A stretch of DNA of 64,000 bases from NCBI RefSeq assembly GCF_016862095.1, contig NZ_BOMH01000049.1, forward strand, positions 1 to 64,000, read 5' to 3'. The translations under genes and the position numbers were made by a program. The notes under the pieces are model-generated. The model did not search any database, was not told the origin of the DNA, and saw nothing but the letters and a program-made list of their open reading frames with translations. Shown piece after piece: positions 47,393 through 55,797 of this stretch (within the stretch, counting starts at the first letter, position 1; each line of letters begins with the position of its first letter). Source of the stretch: Actinoplanes cyaneus (GTDB taxonomy: Bacteria > Actinomycetota > Actinomycetes > Mycobacteriales > Micromonosporaceae).

Positions 47393-47920
47393 TTACTTGC
47401 CGGCGTCGGTCTTGTGCTCGGTCTTCAGGCCTTCGCCGGTGTCCGCGGCGCCCGCGGCCGCGGCGCTCGCCGCGTCGGCCACGACCTGGTCCTTGCCGTC
47501 GGTCGCGACCTGGCTCCCGGCGCTGCCGCCGCCAGTCGCAGCCCGCTCCGCGTCGCGCGCGACAGCCTGCTCCGCACCCTCGGTCTTGTCGTGCGCAGCA
47601 GCCAGCGTCTTGTCGTGCGTGGCGGCCTGGGTCTTGGCGTCGGCGGCGGCCACCCGGTCGCCCGCCTCGGCGGCCTGGTCGTCGCCGGCCAGGGCGGAAC
47701 GCAGGCGCGCTTTCTCCGCCGAGCGGCGCGCGGCCGCCTCAGCGAGGTGCTCGGCCATCTGGTCACGCCAGTTGCGCAGCAGGAAGAAGGCGAAGGCAGC
47801 CGACGCGACAAACGCAATCATGGCCTTGACCAGGATATTCAACGGCGTCGGGAAGAGGGCCGCAAACACGATCAAAAACAGGCCGATGCGACCCAGCGTG
47901 TACTTGATGGCGGGGCTCAT
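47393..47920 (-). CDS. DUF4229-type membrane protein
   Basis: This 175-residue protein has an N-terminal ~55-residue region with two hydrophobic helices (KYTLGRIGLFLIVFAALF and KAMIAFVASAAFAFFLL, then RNWRDQMAEHLAEAAARR), characteristic of DUF4229. The rest is an Ala/Asp/Lys-rich disordered tail. It is the third gene of the mqnE operon, 12 bp after its neighbour, a conserved-looking arrangement. Function is unknown. Confidence 0.75.
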   Translation of the reverse strand: MSPAIKYTLGRIGLFLIVFAALFPTPLNILVKAMIAFVASAAFAFFLLRNWRDQMAEHLAEAAARRSAEKARLRSALAGDDQAAEAGDRVAAADAKTQAATHDKTLAAAHDKTEGAEQAVARDAERAATGGGSAGSQVATDGKDQVVADAASAAAAGAADTGEGLKTEHKTDAGK

Positions 47921-47932
47921 GATCTCTCTCCC

Positions 47933-48358
47933 TCAGCCGGACCGCTGACGGAGCCAGCGGAGGCCGTAGAACCAGACGAAGCAGTGGACGACCGTGGCGG
48001 TCACCGCGCCGGCGCCACCGCTCACCAGGGGAGGAGTGTACGGCGCGACCACACCGGCGATCGTCAAGCCCGCGGCCGTGCCGAAGCCGATGCCGAGAAT
48101 CGCGGCGAGCACCCGGTCCGCCCCGTAGGCCTCGGCCCGGAACTGCTCGACGAAGAGCCACACCGGCAGGATCACGATCAGCCAGCCGTTGGTCTGCCCG
48201 AACCGGGCCACCCCGGTCAGCGCGAGCACGCCCTCCAGAACGAGCACCACCACGATGCCGACGACCAGACCGGCGAACGCCGCGCCGAGCAGATCACCCA
48301 CCGTCGCCACCGGACCGGTGTTGCGCCGCAGGCCGCCAGTGCTCCGCTGCTGGGTCAT
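47933..48358 (-). CDS. membrane protein in the mqnE operon
   Basis: This 141-residue protein has four hydrophobic segments (about 25-47, 56-70, 85-105 and 113-132). It is not recognised as a named family, though its layout resembles actinobacterial conserved membrane proteins. ATG 48358 follows mqnE by nine bases, with AGGGTG upstream. Operon position suggests a membrane role linked to quinone synthesis or unrelated co-expression. Confidence 0.65.
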   Translation of the reverse strand: MTQQRSTGGLRRNTGPVATVGDLLGAAFAGLVVGIVVVLVLEGVLALTGVARFGQTNGWLIVILPVWLFVEQFRAEAYGADRVLAAILGIGFGTAAGLTIAGVVAPYTPPLVSGGAGAVTATVVHCFVWFYGLRWLRQRSG

Positions 48359-48367
48359 CGCATCACC

Positions 48368-49537
48368 CTAGGCCCAGACCTTCTGCGGCTCACTGCGCCG
48401 CTCGGCCAGGCTGACCGGCTTCTCATACTCCCGGACGACCTCGTAGCGGGTGTTGCGCTCGACCGGCTGGAAACCGGCGTCCCAGATGACATTGAGCAGA
48501 TCGTCGCGGTGCATCGTGCTGGGCGTGCCATACGAGTCGGCGTCATGCGTGATCTTGTATTCGACCACCGAGCCGTCGAGGTCGTCGGCGCCGAAGTTGA
48601 GCGACAGCTGAGCCACCGACAGCCCGTGCATGACCCAGAAATTCTTCAGATGGGGCACGTTGTCGAAGAGCAACCGGGAGACGGCGAAGGTCTTGAGCGA
48701 CTCGGCCGGCGCGGCCATCGTCGTCCGCTCCTGGATCCGGTTACGGATCTTGCCGTCCGCCGAGTCGTGGAAGTCGTGCTGATAGCGCAGCGGGATGAAG
48801 ACCGCGAAACCGCCGGTCTCGTCCTGCAGCTCACGCAGGCGCAGCACGTGGTCGACCCGGTGCCGCGGCTCCTCGATGTGGCCGTAGAGCATCGTCGCCG
48901 GGGTCTTCATGCCCTTCTGGTGGGCGAGCCGGTGGATGCGCGACCAGTCCTCCCAGTGGCAGTTGTGGTCGACGATGTGCTGCCGGACCTCCCAGTCGAA
49001 GATCTCGGCGCCGCCACCGGTCAGCGACTCGAGCCCCGCGTCCATCAGCTCGTCGAGGATCTCGCTCGCCGAGAGGCCGCTGATCTTCTCGAACCACTGC
49101 ACCTCGGTGGCGGTGAAGCACTTGAGCTTCACGTTCGGCAGCGCCGCCTTCAGCTCGCGCAGCACCTTGGGGTAGTAGCGCCAGGGCAGGGACGGGTGCA
49201 GGCCGTTGACGATGTGCAGCTCGGTGAGCTGCTCGTCCTCCATCTCCTTGGCCTTGGCGACCGCCTCGTCGATGCGCATCGTGTACGCGTCCTTCTCCCC
49301 CGGCTTGCGCTGGAAGGAGCAGTAGGCACAACTGGCCGAGCACACGTTCGTCAGGTTGAGGTGCCGGTTGACGTTGAACATCACCCGGTCACCGTTCAGC
49401 TGGGTGCGCTTGTGGTGTGCGAGGCGCCCGAGCCAGGCGAGGTCGTCACTGTCGTAGAGCGCGATGCCGTCCGCACGGCTGAGCCGCTCACCCGCGTAGA
49501 CCTTCGCCTCGAGGTCACGCTTCAGTCCGGCATCCAT
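48368..49537 (-). CDS. mqnE: aminofutalosine synthase
   Basis: This 389-residue radical SAM enzyme has the cluster motif CSASCAYC, then FQRKPGEKDAYTM and HIVNGLHPSLPW, which distinguish MqnE from MqnC. It joins 3-enolpyruvylbenzoate to a SAM-derived adenosyl radical to give aminofutalosine. ATG 49537 has AAAGGGG upstream. It leads a three-gene operon with two membrane proteins on the minus strand. Confidence 0.95.
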   Translation of the reverse strand: MDAGLKRDLEAKVYAGERLSRADGIALYDSDDLAWLGRLAHHKRTQLNGDRVMFNVNRHLNLTNVCSASCAYCSFQRKPGEKDAYTMRIDEAVAKAKEMEDEQLTELHIVNGLHPSLPWRYYPKVLRELKAALPNVKLKCFTATEVQWFEKISGLSASEILDELMDAGLESLTGGGAEIFDWEVRQHIVDHNCHWEDWSRIHRLAHQKGMKTPATMLYGHIEEPRHRVDHVLRLRELQDETGGFAVFIPLRYQHDFHDSADGKIRNRIQERTTMAAPAESLKTFAVSRLLFDNVPHLKNFWVMHGLSVAQLSLNFGADDLDGSVVEYKITHDADSYGTPSTMHRDDLLNVIWDAGFQPVERNTRYEVVREYEKPVSLAERRSEPQKVWA

Positions 49538-49755
49538 GTGCGCCCCTTTCCGGTTCTCGCCATCGAGCCTACGTGCCGCCTATGACAGCGAACACGGCGA
49601 CGGGCCGCCGGGTGTTCCACCACACCCTGGCCAACGCTCGCTGATCAGGCAGAACGGATGTGGACACCGACAAGTCGAGAAATTCTCAGGCTCCTTTCAC
49701 CTTCTTTCGATCGACAGCGGTGCGCGGCTGAGGTATGAACCTTTAGGAACGACTA

Positions 49756-49788
49756 GCGACGGTCCGATGGCCGTCGCGGACCGGGGAG
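49756..49788 (+). promoter_or_regulatory. two mutually exclusive hairpins before the NlpC/P60 gene
   Basis: Stem 1 pairs 49756-49762 with 49771-49777; stem 2 pairs 49760-49766 with 49777-49783. They share bases and cannot coexist. Stem 2 ends at the first base of the ribosome binding site GGGGAG (49783-49788), three bases before ATG 49792. This resembles a translational switch; no ligand is proposed. Confidence 0.35.
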
Positions 49789-49791
49789 CTC

Positions 49792-51480
49792 ATGTCCAAG
49801 GCATTGCGGTACGGATCAGTTTCATCACGTTCCGTGCTTACGCGATTGCTGCCCGTCACCATCTCGGCGGCGGTCGCCGCGGCACTGGCTGCGCTGTTCG
49901 CGCCGGTTCCGGCGATGGCGGCGCCCTATGGTGATCAGCCGATCGCCGCGGGCGTGCCGGACTCCGGCTCGCGCCCCACGCAGGTCGGCTCGCTCGTGCT
50001 GCCCAACACCCCGATCAGCACCACGACGGTCAGCACCATCCCCGGCTCCGCGACCAGCCCGGTCCTGCAGACGATCGAGAAGGGCCGGGTCGCGATCGAC
50101 CAGCTCGGCGACGAGCTGCTGAAGCTGAAAGCCGACCGCGATCTCGCGCAGACCCAGGTCACCGTCACCCAGCAGAAGGTCGCCGACGCGCAGACCAACC
50201 TGCAGGGCGCGCAGACCGAGGCGACGACCGCCGCCAATCAGGGCCTGCAGGCGGCCGCGGCGGTCCCGCCGGGCGCTCTCGACTCCGGCCTGCTCAGCCT
50301 CGATCAGCTCGCCCGCCTGCAGCGCGGGGAGAAACCGGTCGACTCCTCCGCGGTGCAACGCCTGGAGTCCGCGCAGGTCGCCGCGCAACTCGCGCTCGAC
50401 GAGCGGCAGACCGCCGACGAGAAGTACGACGCGCTGCTCAAGCAGTACCAGGAGCAGGAGACCAAGCTCAAGCAGAAGCAGGCCGCCCAGGACAAGTACG
50501 AGGCTGCCCACCGGCCCGAGCTGACCGCCGCCGAGACCCTGGCCAGCCAGACCGACCAGGCGCTCGGCTCGCAGTACCTGTCCGGCCAGACCGGGCAGGG
50601 CGCCGACCCGCGGGCAATCCAGGCGCTGCAGTTCGCGCTCGCCCAGCGCGGCGACCCGTACGTGTGGTCTGAGGAAGGCCCGGACCAGTACGACTGCTCC
50701 GGCCTGATGTACGCGGCGTACCACACGGTCAACTTCCCCCTGGTGCGCGTCTCCCGCGATCAGTACTGGCAGACCCGTAACAAGGCGGTCGACCGTTACT
50801 CGCTGCTCCCCGGCGACCTGCTGTTCTGGAGCTACACCAACAGCTGGACCGGCATCCACCACGTCGCGATGTACGCGGGCAACGGCATGATGGTCGAGGC
50901 CCCGCGCACCGGTCTCAACGTGCGCCTCGTCCCGGTTCGCTGGGGCACGCTCTTCGGCGCCACCCGGGTGTTCGGTTCGGTCGAGGGCGGTCTCGGCTCG
51001 GTCGACCTCGGCGCACCGGACTCCGAGGTCGAGCCGCCCGCACCGACGACCACGACCACAAGCACGCCGAAGCCGGGCAAGACGGCGACGCCGAAGCCGT
51101 CGACGACCACGTCCAAGCCGGGCGGCGGTAACTCCAGCAGCCCGAAACCGGGGTCGTCCGCGAGCACTCCGGTCCAGACGCCCAGCCCGAGCACCTCGGG
51201 GAGCAGCCCGTCCACGAGCACGAGCCCGAAGCCCTCGGACTCGGGAAGCCCGAAACCGTCCAGCAGCTCGTCCGGCGGCTCCGATGGCGACGACGAGTCC
51301 ACGCCCGCCTCGCCGGCGGCCACCAGTGAGTCGGCCACCAAGACGACGTCGCCAACCAAGACAACGTCAGCAACCAAGACGACGTCGGCAACCGTGACGA
51401 CGCCGACCACCACGACGAAGTCGGCCGATTCCCCGTCGGCGAAAGCTTCGTCGTCCTCCTCCGGCGCTAGTGACAACTAG
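49792..51480 (+). CDS. secreted NlpC/P60 peptidoglycan endopeptidase
   Basis: This 562-residue protein has a signal peptide (cleaved after about residue 42, APVPAMAAPYG), a ~180-residue coiled-coil region typical of RipA/PcsB-like hydrolases, and an NlpC/P60 catalytic domain with nucleophile in YDCSGLMYA (~C301) and His in GIHHVAMYAG (~355). It would cleave peptide stems in peptidoglycan. The last ~150 residues are a Ser/Thr/Pro/Lys-rich tail with TKTTS repeats. ATG 49792 follows GGGGAG. Confidence 0.88.
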   Translation: MSKALRYGSVSSRSVLTRLLPVTISAAVAAALAALFAPVPAMAAPYGDQPIAAGVPDSGSRPTQVGSLVLPNTPISTTTVSTIPGSATSPVLQTIEKGRVAIDQLGDELLKLKADRDLAQTQVTVTQQKVADAQTNLQGAQTEATTAANQGLQAAAAVPPGALDSGLLSLDQLARLQRGEKPVDSSAVQRLESAQVAAQLALDERQTADEKYDALLKQYQEQETKLKQKQAAQDKYEAAHRPELTAAETLASQTDQALGSQYLSGQTGQGADPRAIQALQFALAQRGDPYVWSEEGPDQYDCSGLMYAAYHTVNFPLVRVSRDQYWQTRNKAVDRYSLLPGDLLFWSYTNSWTGIHHVAMYAGNGMMVEAPRTGLNVRLVPVRWGTLFGATRVFGSVEGGLGSVDLGAPDSEVEPPAPTTTTTSTPKPGKTATPKPSTTTSKPGGGNSSSPKPGSSASTPVQTPSPSTSGSSPSTSTSPKPSDSGSPKPSSSSSGGSDGDDESTPASPAATSESATKTTSPTKTTSATKTTSATVTTPTTTTKSADSPSAKASSSSSGASDN

Positions 51481-51502
51481 TCCGGAAATCAGGTAACAAG
51501 GC

Positions 51503-51535
51503 ACCAGCCCTCGACCGTTTTGTCGGAGGGCTGGT
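51503..51535. terminator. terminator after the NlpC/P60 gene
   Basis: Arms ACCAGCCCTC-GAC and GTC-G-GAGGGCTGGT pair over 13 bp with one bulged G and a cgtttt loop, 23 bp after the stop codon. Confidence 0.75.
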
Positions 51536-51633
51536 CGGGTCTATGCCGGGTGCGTCAACACCGACTGATGTGGCACGGTTAAGGTCAGCGACCGACGTCC
51601 TCAACCCGTCGGCAGCGGCGGTCGGGAGGCCCC

Positions 51634-53454
51634 ATGGACGAGCAGCAGGCGACCAGGGACGGCGATAGCTCCACGCCGCCACCCGGTCGGTCGCCCGCGG
51701 GCGACATCGAGGGCTACGCGCCGCCTCCGCCACCGGCGGCGGGTGCCCTGTGGGCCGCGTCCGGCCCTCGTCCCGCCACGGTCTCCGCGTCCGCACAGGT
51801 TTCCGCCGCTCCGGCCACTGTTTCCGCCTCAGCCCCGGTCTCGGCGGCTCCGGTCTCCGGCTCAGCGCCCGTTTCGGCCGCACCCGCTTCTGGCTCAGCA
51901 CCTGTTTCCGCCGCGCCGGCTTCCGGCTCGGCACCGGCCGTCGTCGCCAGTGCGAAGGCTTTCGGCTCGGCCCCGGTCTCGGCCCCGCCGGAATCCAGGA
52001 ACTCCGCGCGGACGAGTTCGGACGCCGGCGGTTCCGCGGGGACCAGCTCGGACAAGCCCACCGCCTCAGCGGCCGCGCCGACGAGCGGGCCCGGCCGGGT
52101 CTACGGCACTCCCACGTCGGAGCACCCGACCATCTACGGCAAGGCGACCTCCCCCGAGCCGGAGGCGGCCGACCCGGCCTCGGAGCCGGCCGACCCCGAG
52201 CCGGCCGAACCCGCTGACCCGAAGCCCACCGAGCCGAAACCGCGCGAGCCCCAGCCCAGCGAGCCGAAACCGGACAAGCCGCAGCCCAGCGAGCCGAAAC
52301 CGCGTGAGCCACAGCCGGGCAAGCCGGAGCCCACCGAGCCGGGGCCGAGTGAGCCTCGCCCGGGCGACCCGCGCCCGGTCCCGGCGCCGCACAAGCCCAA
52401 TGAGCCGAGACCGGCCGAGCCGGAGCCCACGGTTCCGGACCCGATCAAGCCGCCGCCCGGGCCCATCCCCGGTCCGCAGCCGGGTCCGTTCCCCACGCCC
52501 GGGCCCCAGCCGGGTCCGTCGCCCACGCCTCCCGGCCCGGCGCCCGATCCGTACCCGCCGAGCCCCGTTCCGCCCGGTCCGGGCCCCTCGCCGGTGCCGC
52601 CGCTGCCGGCGCCTGCTCCGGTTCCGCCTGGCCCCGGCCCGTCCCCGGTTCCACCCGGCCCGGGGCCGAGCCCGGTTCCCGGCCCGGGGCCGAGCCCGGT
52701 TCCTGGTCCGGCGCCGAGCCCGGTTCCCGGTCCGCCCGGGCCCAGCCCGGTGCCCGCGCCGCCACCCGGCCCTGGTCCGGTGTTCCCACCGCCCCCGATG
52801 ATCGGGAACGGTCTGCCTCACTACACGATGCCGCCGGAGAGCGGCGGCCCGACGGGAGTCCTTCCGCCCATGTCCAACGGCATCCCCGGCTTCCCGCCGG
52901 CCCCGGCGAACCCTGAAATGACCCAGCCGCTCCGCACCGCCGCGGGTAACCCGGACATGACGATGCCGCTGACCTCCGCGGCCATGAACGGCGACTTCGA
53001 CCGCACCACGCCGCTCAACCTGGCCGGCGGCAACGCCGACCTGACCATGCCGGTGAACCTGGCCGCGCCCGGCACGAGTGACATGACACTCCCGGTGAAC
53101 CTGGCCGCCGCGACGAACATCGACGCCACCATGCCGGTGAACTACATCCCGACGCAGCACAGCCCCGCGTCCGCGCAGCGCAACGCGGGCGGTCAGGTCT
53201 ACAGCAGCACCGGCGGCCACCCGGCGATCGACATGACGATGCCGGTCGGCGACCCGGTGGAGAACTCGGGTTCGCTGACCGGGCACATCCTGGCGCAGGG
53301 CTGGCACGACGCGAAGGTCGACCAGCGCCGCGGCAACCTCAAGGTGGTGATCGCCATGCTGATCGTTCTGGGTCTGCTGGTCGCCGTCAGCCTGGTCTTC
53401 GTCCTCACCGTCGGCAGCAGCTTCACCGATCTCTTGAAGGGCACCGCGGGCTGA
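51634..53454 (+). CDS. Pro-rich membrane-anchored protein with TMP-type repeats
   Basis: This 606-residue protein is nearly all low complexity: Ala/Ser-Pro segments (residues ~35-110), then SEPKPREPQPSEPKP-type and GPGPSPVPGPGP-type repeats, then a region (about 430-540) with seven or so spaced repeats of the form (D)MTxPL/V-xxAA. A single transmembrane helix lies at ~571-592, leaving a short cytoplasmic or external end. No signal peptide is seen, so the long N-terminal part may be cytoplasmic. It is not recognised; it may be an envelope or kinase-substrate scaffold. Confidence 0.75.
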   Translation: MDEQQATRDGDSSTPPPGRSPAGDIEGYAPPPPPAAGALWAASGPRPATVSASAQVSAAPATVSASAPVSAAPVSGSAPVSAAPASGSAPVSAAPASGSAPAVVASAKAFGSAPVSAPPESRNSARTSSDAGGSAGTSSDKPTASAAAPTSGPGRVYGTPTSEHPTIYGKATSPEPEAADPASEPADPEPAEPADPKPTEPKPREPQPSEPKPDKPQPSEPKPREPQPGKPEPTEPGPSEPRPGDPRPVPAPHKPNEPRPAEPEPTVPDPIKPPPGPIPGPQPGPFPTPGPQPGPSPTPPGPAPDPYPPSPVPPGPGPSPVPPLPAPAPVPPGPGPSPVPPGPGPSPVPGPGPSPVPGPAPSPVPGPPGPSPVPAPPPGPGPVFPPPPMIGNGLPHYTMPPESGGPTGVLPPMSNGIPGFPPAPANPEMTQPLRTAAGNPDMTMPLTSAAMNGDFDRTTPLNLAGGNADLTMPVNLAAPGTSDMTLPVNLAAATNIDATMPVNYIPTQHSPASAQRNAGGQVYSSTGGHPAIDMTMPVGDPVENSGSLTGHILAQGWHDAKVDQRRGNLKVVIAMLIVLGLLVAVSLVFVLTVGSSFTDLLKGTAG

Positions 53455-53468
53455 GCCGACGCCGTTCA

Positions 53469-53496
53469 CTCCCCGCGCTGTTTGCTGCTCGGGGAG
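53469..53496. terminator. hairpin after the Pro-rich gene
   Basis: CTCCCCG (53469-53475) and CGGGGAG (53490-53496) form a 7-bp stem with a 14-base loop 15 bp after the stop codon. The stem is weak for a terminator. Confidence 0.4.
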
Positions 53497-53719
53497 ACCT
53501 GCTCTAAGCTGGCGAGGTTGTGCGCTGAGGTGAGCCTCCCCACTACCCGACGGGAATGCAGTCGGTAGCACGAGCGTTCACACGTACACTTATGGCAGTT
53601 ATTCATGCGGCGTGCCCACCCGGTGCGCGCCACGGGCGTTCTTGCGGGCATTTCAGCGGGCGGTTCTCGACAACCGCGGCGGGCTATTCGCGAGCATGCG
53701 CCCCCGTAGAGAGGTTCTC

Positions 53720-55618
53720 TTGACCACTTTCGCTGACCCCAGCACGTTCCCGTCCGTTTTCGACAGCAGCAACACCCCCGAGAGCAGCAGCGTCGCCGCG
53801 AACGACAGCGACACCGCCGCGAAGAGCAGCGACACCGCTGAGACCAGCGTCGCCGCCCCCGAGGTCGTCGAGACCACCGCGACCGTCGAGATCATCGAGG
53901 CCGAGCCCTCCGCCGTCGAGCCGGAGCCGGTCCGCACCTTCGCCGACCTGGGTGTTCCGGCCGAGATCGTGCGAGTCCTCAACCGTGAGGGCATCACCAC
54001 CCCGTTCGAGATCCAGGCCGCGACCGTGCCGGACGCTCTGGCCGGCCGTGACGTGCTCGGCCGTGGCCAGACCGGCTCGGGCAAGACGCTCGCTTTCGGC
54101 CTGCCCGTGCTGGCCCGCACCGCCCTCGGCGGCAAGGCCCGGCCGCACTACCCGAAGGCTCTGATCCTGGTTCCGACCCGCGAGCTGGCCATGCAGGTCG
54201 CCGACTCGCTGATGCCGGTCGGCCGCGCGGTCGGTGTCTTCCTGAAGACCGCTGTCGGCGGTGTTCCCTACGACCGCCAGATGGACGCTCTGCGCCGCGG
54301 CGTCGAGGTCATCGTGGCGACTCCGGGCCGGCTCGCCGACCTGATCGAGCGGGGCGCCTGCAAGCTCGATGACGTCGAGGTCACGGTTCTCGACGAGGCC
54401 GACCAGATGGCCGACATGGGCTTCCTGCCCGAGGTCACCGATCTGCTGGCGAAGACTCCGGAGAACGCGCAGCGCCTGCTCTTCTCGGCCACTCTGGACG
54501 GTGACGTCGACACCCTGGTCAAGCGGTTCATGCACGACCCGGTGACGCACTCCACCGCGCCGGCCGAGGCCAGCGTGTCCACGATGGATCACCACCTGCT
54601 GCTGATCCCGCCGGCCGAGAAGTTCCCGATCACCTCGTGGATCGCGAACCGGGCCGGCAAGACCATCGTCTTCGCACGGACCCAGATGGGCGTCGACCGC
54701 CTGGTCGAGCAGCTCCACGCGGTCGGGGTGCGGGCCGGTGCGCTGCACGGCGGCAAGACCCAGCGGGTGCGCACCCGGACCCTTGCCGAGTTCAAGGAAG
54801 GCCGGACGAACGTCCTGGTCGCCACGGACGTGGCCGCCCGGGGCATCCACGTCGACGGGGTCTCCCTGGTCGTGCACGTGGACCCGCCGAAGGACCCGAA
54901 GGACTACCTGCACCGGGCCGGTCGCACGGCACGGGCCGGCGAGTCCGGCGCGGTCGTGACGCTGGTTCTGCCGAAGCAGCGCCGGTCCACCCAGGCGATG
55001 ATGGCCAAGGCGGGCGTCGCGCCGGCCGAGGTCCGCGTGCGGGTGGGCGACGAGAAGCTCGCCACGATCACCGGTGCTCAGGAGCCGAGCGGCATCCCGG
55101 TGATCGAGGAGCCGGAGCCGCGTCGTGAGCGGTCCGGTGGCGGGCGTGGCCGCTTCGGTGGCGACCGGGGTGACCGGCCTCGCTACGGTGACCGTCCGCA
55201 GCGCTCCTACGGCGACCGGAACGACCGTGGTGGCTACCGCGGTGACCGCCCGGCAGGCGACCGTCCCGCTTACGGTGACCGGCCGAACCGGGAGCGCGGC
55301 ACCTTCGGTGACCGTCCGGCCGGTGAGCGTGGCAGCTTCGGCGACCGCCCCAACCGCGAGCGCGGCAGCTTCGGTGACCGTCCGGCGGGTGACCGCGGGG
55401 GTTTCGGTGACCGTCCCGCGGGCGACCGGCAGGCCGCCGGTTCCGGCGAGCGCGGGAGCTTCGGTGACCGTGGTGGTGACCGGCGCTTCGGTGACCGGCC
55501 GCGGACCGACCGGGCTTTCGGTGACCGTCCGGCCGGCCAGCGCCGGGACGGGCAGCGCACCGACCGTCGTGAGGCCCCGGGCCGTTTCAACACGGCGCGC
55601 CCGGCTCGCAGCCACTGA
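53720..55618 (+). CDS. DEAD-box RNA helicase with Gly-Asp-Arg-Pro-rich tail
   Basis: This ~632-residue helicase has a Q motif (FEIQAAT), Walker A GQTGSGKT (~115), VLDEADQM (~226), SAT (~256) and HRAGRTARAG (~397), all DEAD-box motifs. It carries an acidic Ser/Thr-rich N-terminus (~70 residues) and a ~150-residue C-terminal tail of GDRPAGDRGGFGDRP-type repeats, resembling RGG-like RNA-binding tails. TTG 53720 was chosen because AGAGAGG lies upstream; ATG 53696 or an earlier start is possible. Such helicases act in RNA decay and ribosome assembly, often under cold stress. Confidence 0.87.
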   Translation: MTTFADPSTFPSVFDSSNTPESSSVAANDSDTAAKSSDTAETSVAAPEVVETTATVEIIEAEPSAVEPEPVRTFADLGVPAEIVRVLNREGITTPFEIQAATVPDALAGRDVLGRGQTGSGKTLAFGLPVLARTALGGKARPHYPKALILVPTRELAMQVADSLMPVGRAVGVFLKTAVGGVPYDRQMDALRRGVEVIVATPGRLADLIERGACKLDDVEVTVLDEADQMADMGFLPEVTDLLAKTPENAQRLLFSATLDGDVDTLVKRFMHDPVTHSTAPAEASVSTMDHHLLLIPPAEKFPITSWIANRAGKTIVFARTQMGVDRLVEQLHAVGVRAGALHGGKTQRVRTRTLAEFKEGRTNVLVATDVAARGIHVDGVSLVVHVDPPKDPKDYLHRAGRTARAGESGAVVTLVLPKQRRSTQAMMAKAGVAPAEVRVRVGDEKLATITGAQEPSGIPVIEEPEPRRERSGGGRGRFGGDRGDRPRYGDRPQRSYGDRNDRGGYRGDRPAGDRPAYGDRPNRERGTFGDRPAGERGSFGDRPNRERGSFGDRPAGDRGGFGDRPAGDRQAAGSGERGSFGDRGGDRRFGDRPRTDRAFGDRPAGQRRDGQRTDRREAPGRFNTARPARSH

Positions 55619-55639
55619 TCATCTGAACTGAGTTGTCAG

Positions 55640-55674
55640 GCAAGCCCCGGTTCGCACTGCGAGCCGGGGCTTGC
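55640..55674. terminator. strong terminator after the DEAD-box helicase
   Basis: An 11-bp perfect outer stem (55640-55650 with 55664-55674) is stacked on an inner TCGC/GCGA stem. It begins 22 bp after the stop codon. Confidence 0.85.
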
Positions 55675-55676
55675 CG

Positions 55677-55696
55677 TTATCCACAGGCTGTCCACA
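55677..55696 (+). other. DnaA-box-like pair
   Basis: TTATCCACA (55677-55685) is a perfect DnaA box; CTGTCCACA (55688-55696) is one base from the Streptomyces consensus. They follow the helicase terminator directly. Confidence 0.45.
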
Positions 55697-55702
55697 GGCG
55701 CT

Positions 55703-55730
55703 GGGCGGGCGGCTCATGGCCGTACGGGAA
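55703..55730 (-). repeat. short dispersed repeat (CCGTACGGC family), copy 2
   Basis: The minus strand reads TTCCCGTACGGCCATGAGCC and continues CGCCCGCCC. It matches copy 3 at 58117-58145 in inverted orientation with one mismatch and one single-base indel over about 29 bp. Confidence 0.6.
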
Positions 55731-55797
55731 GAATCGAACGCGGCGAAACCTGCGCTGCGGGCGCTTCTGCCGGGACGAAGCCGGGTAGCTTGCCGGT

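Noticed and set aside
46874..49585. 903-codon plus-strand frame
   Set aside because: It spans four confident minus-strand genes (ABC binding protein to mqnE) and is an antisense artefact of GC-rich codon usage.
49538..49791. Possible c-di-AMP (ydaO) riboswitch before the NlpC/P60 gene
   Set aside because: The conserved core segments were not recognisable by eye; only alternative short hairpins are reported. A covariance-model search would settle it.
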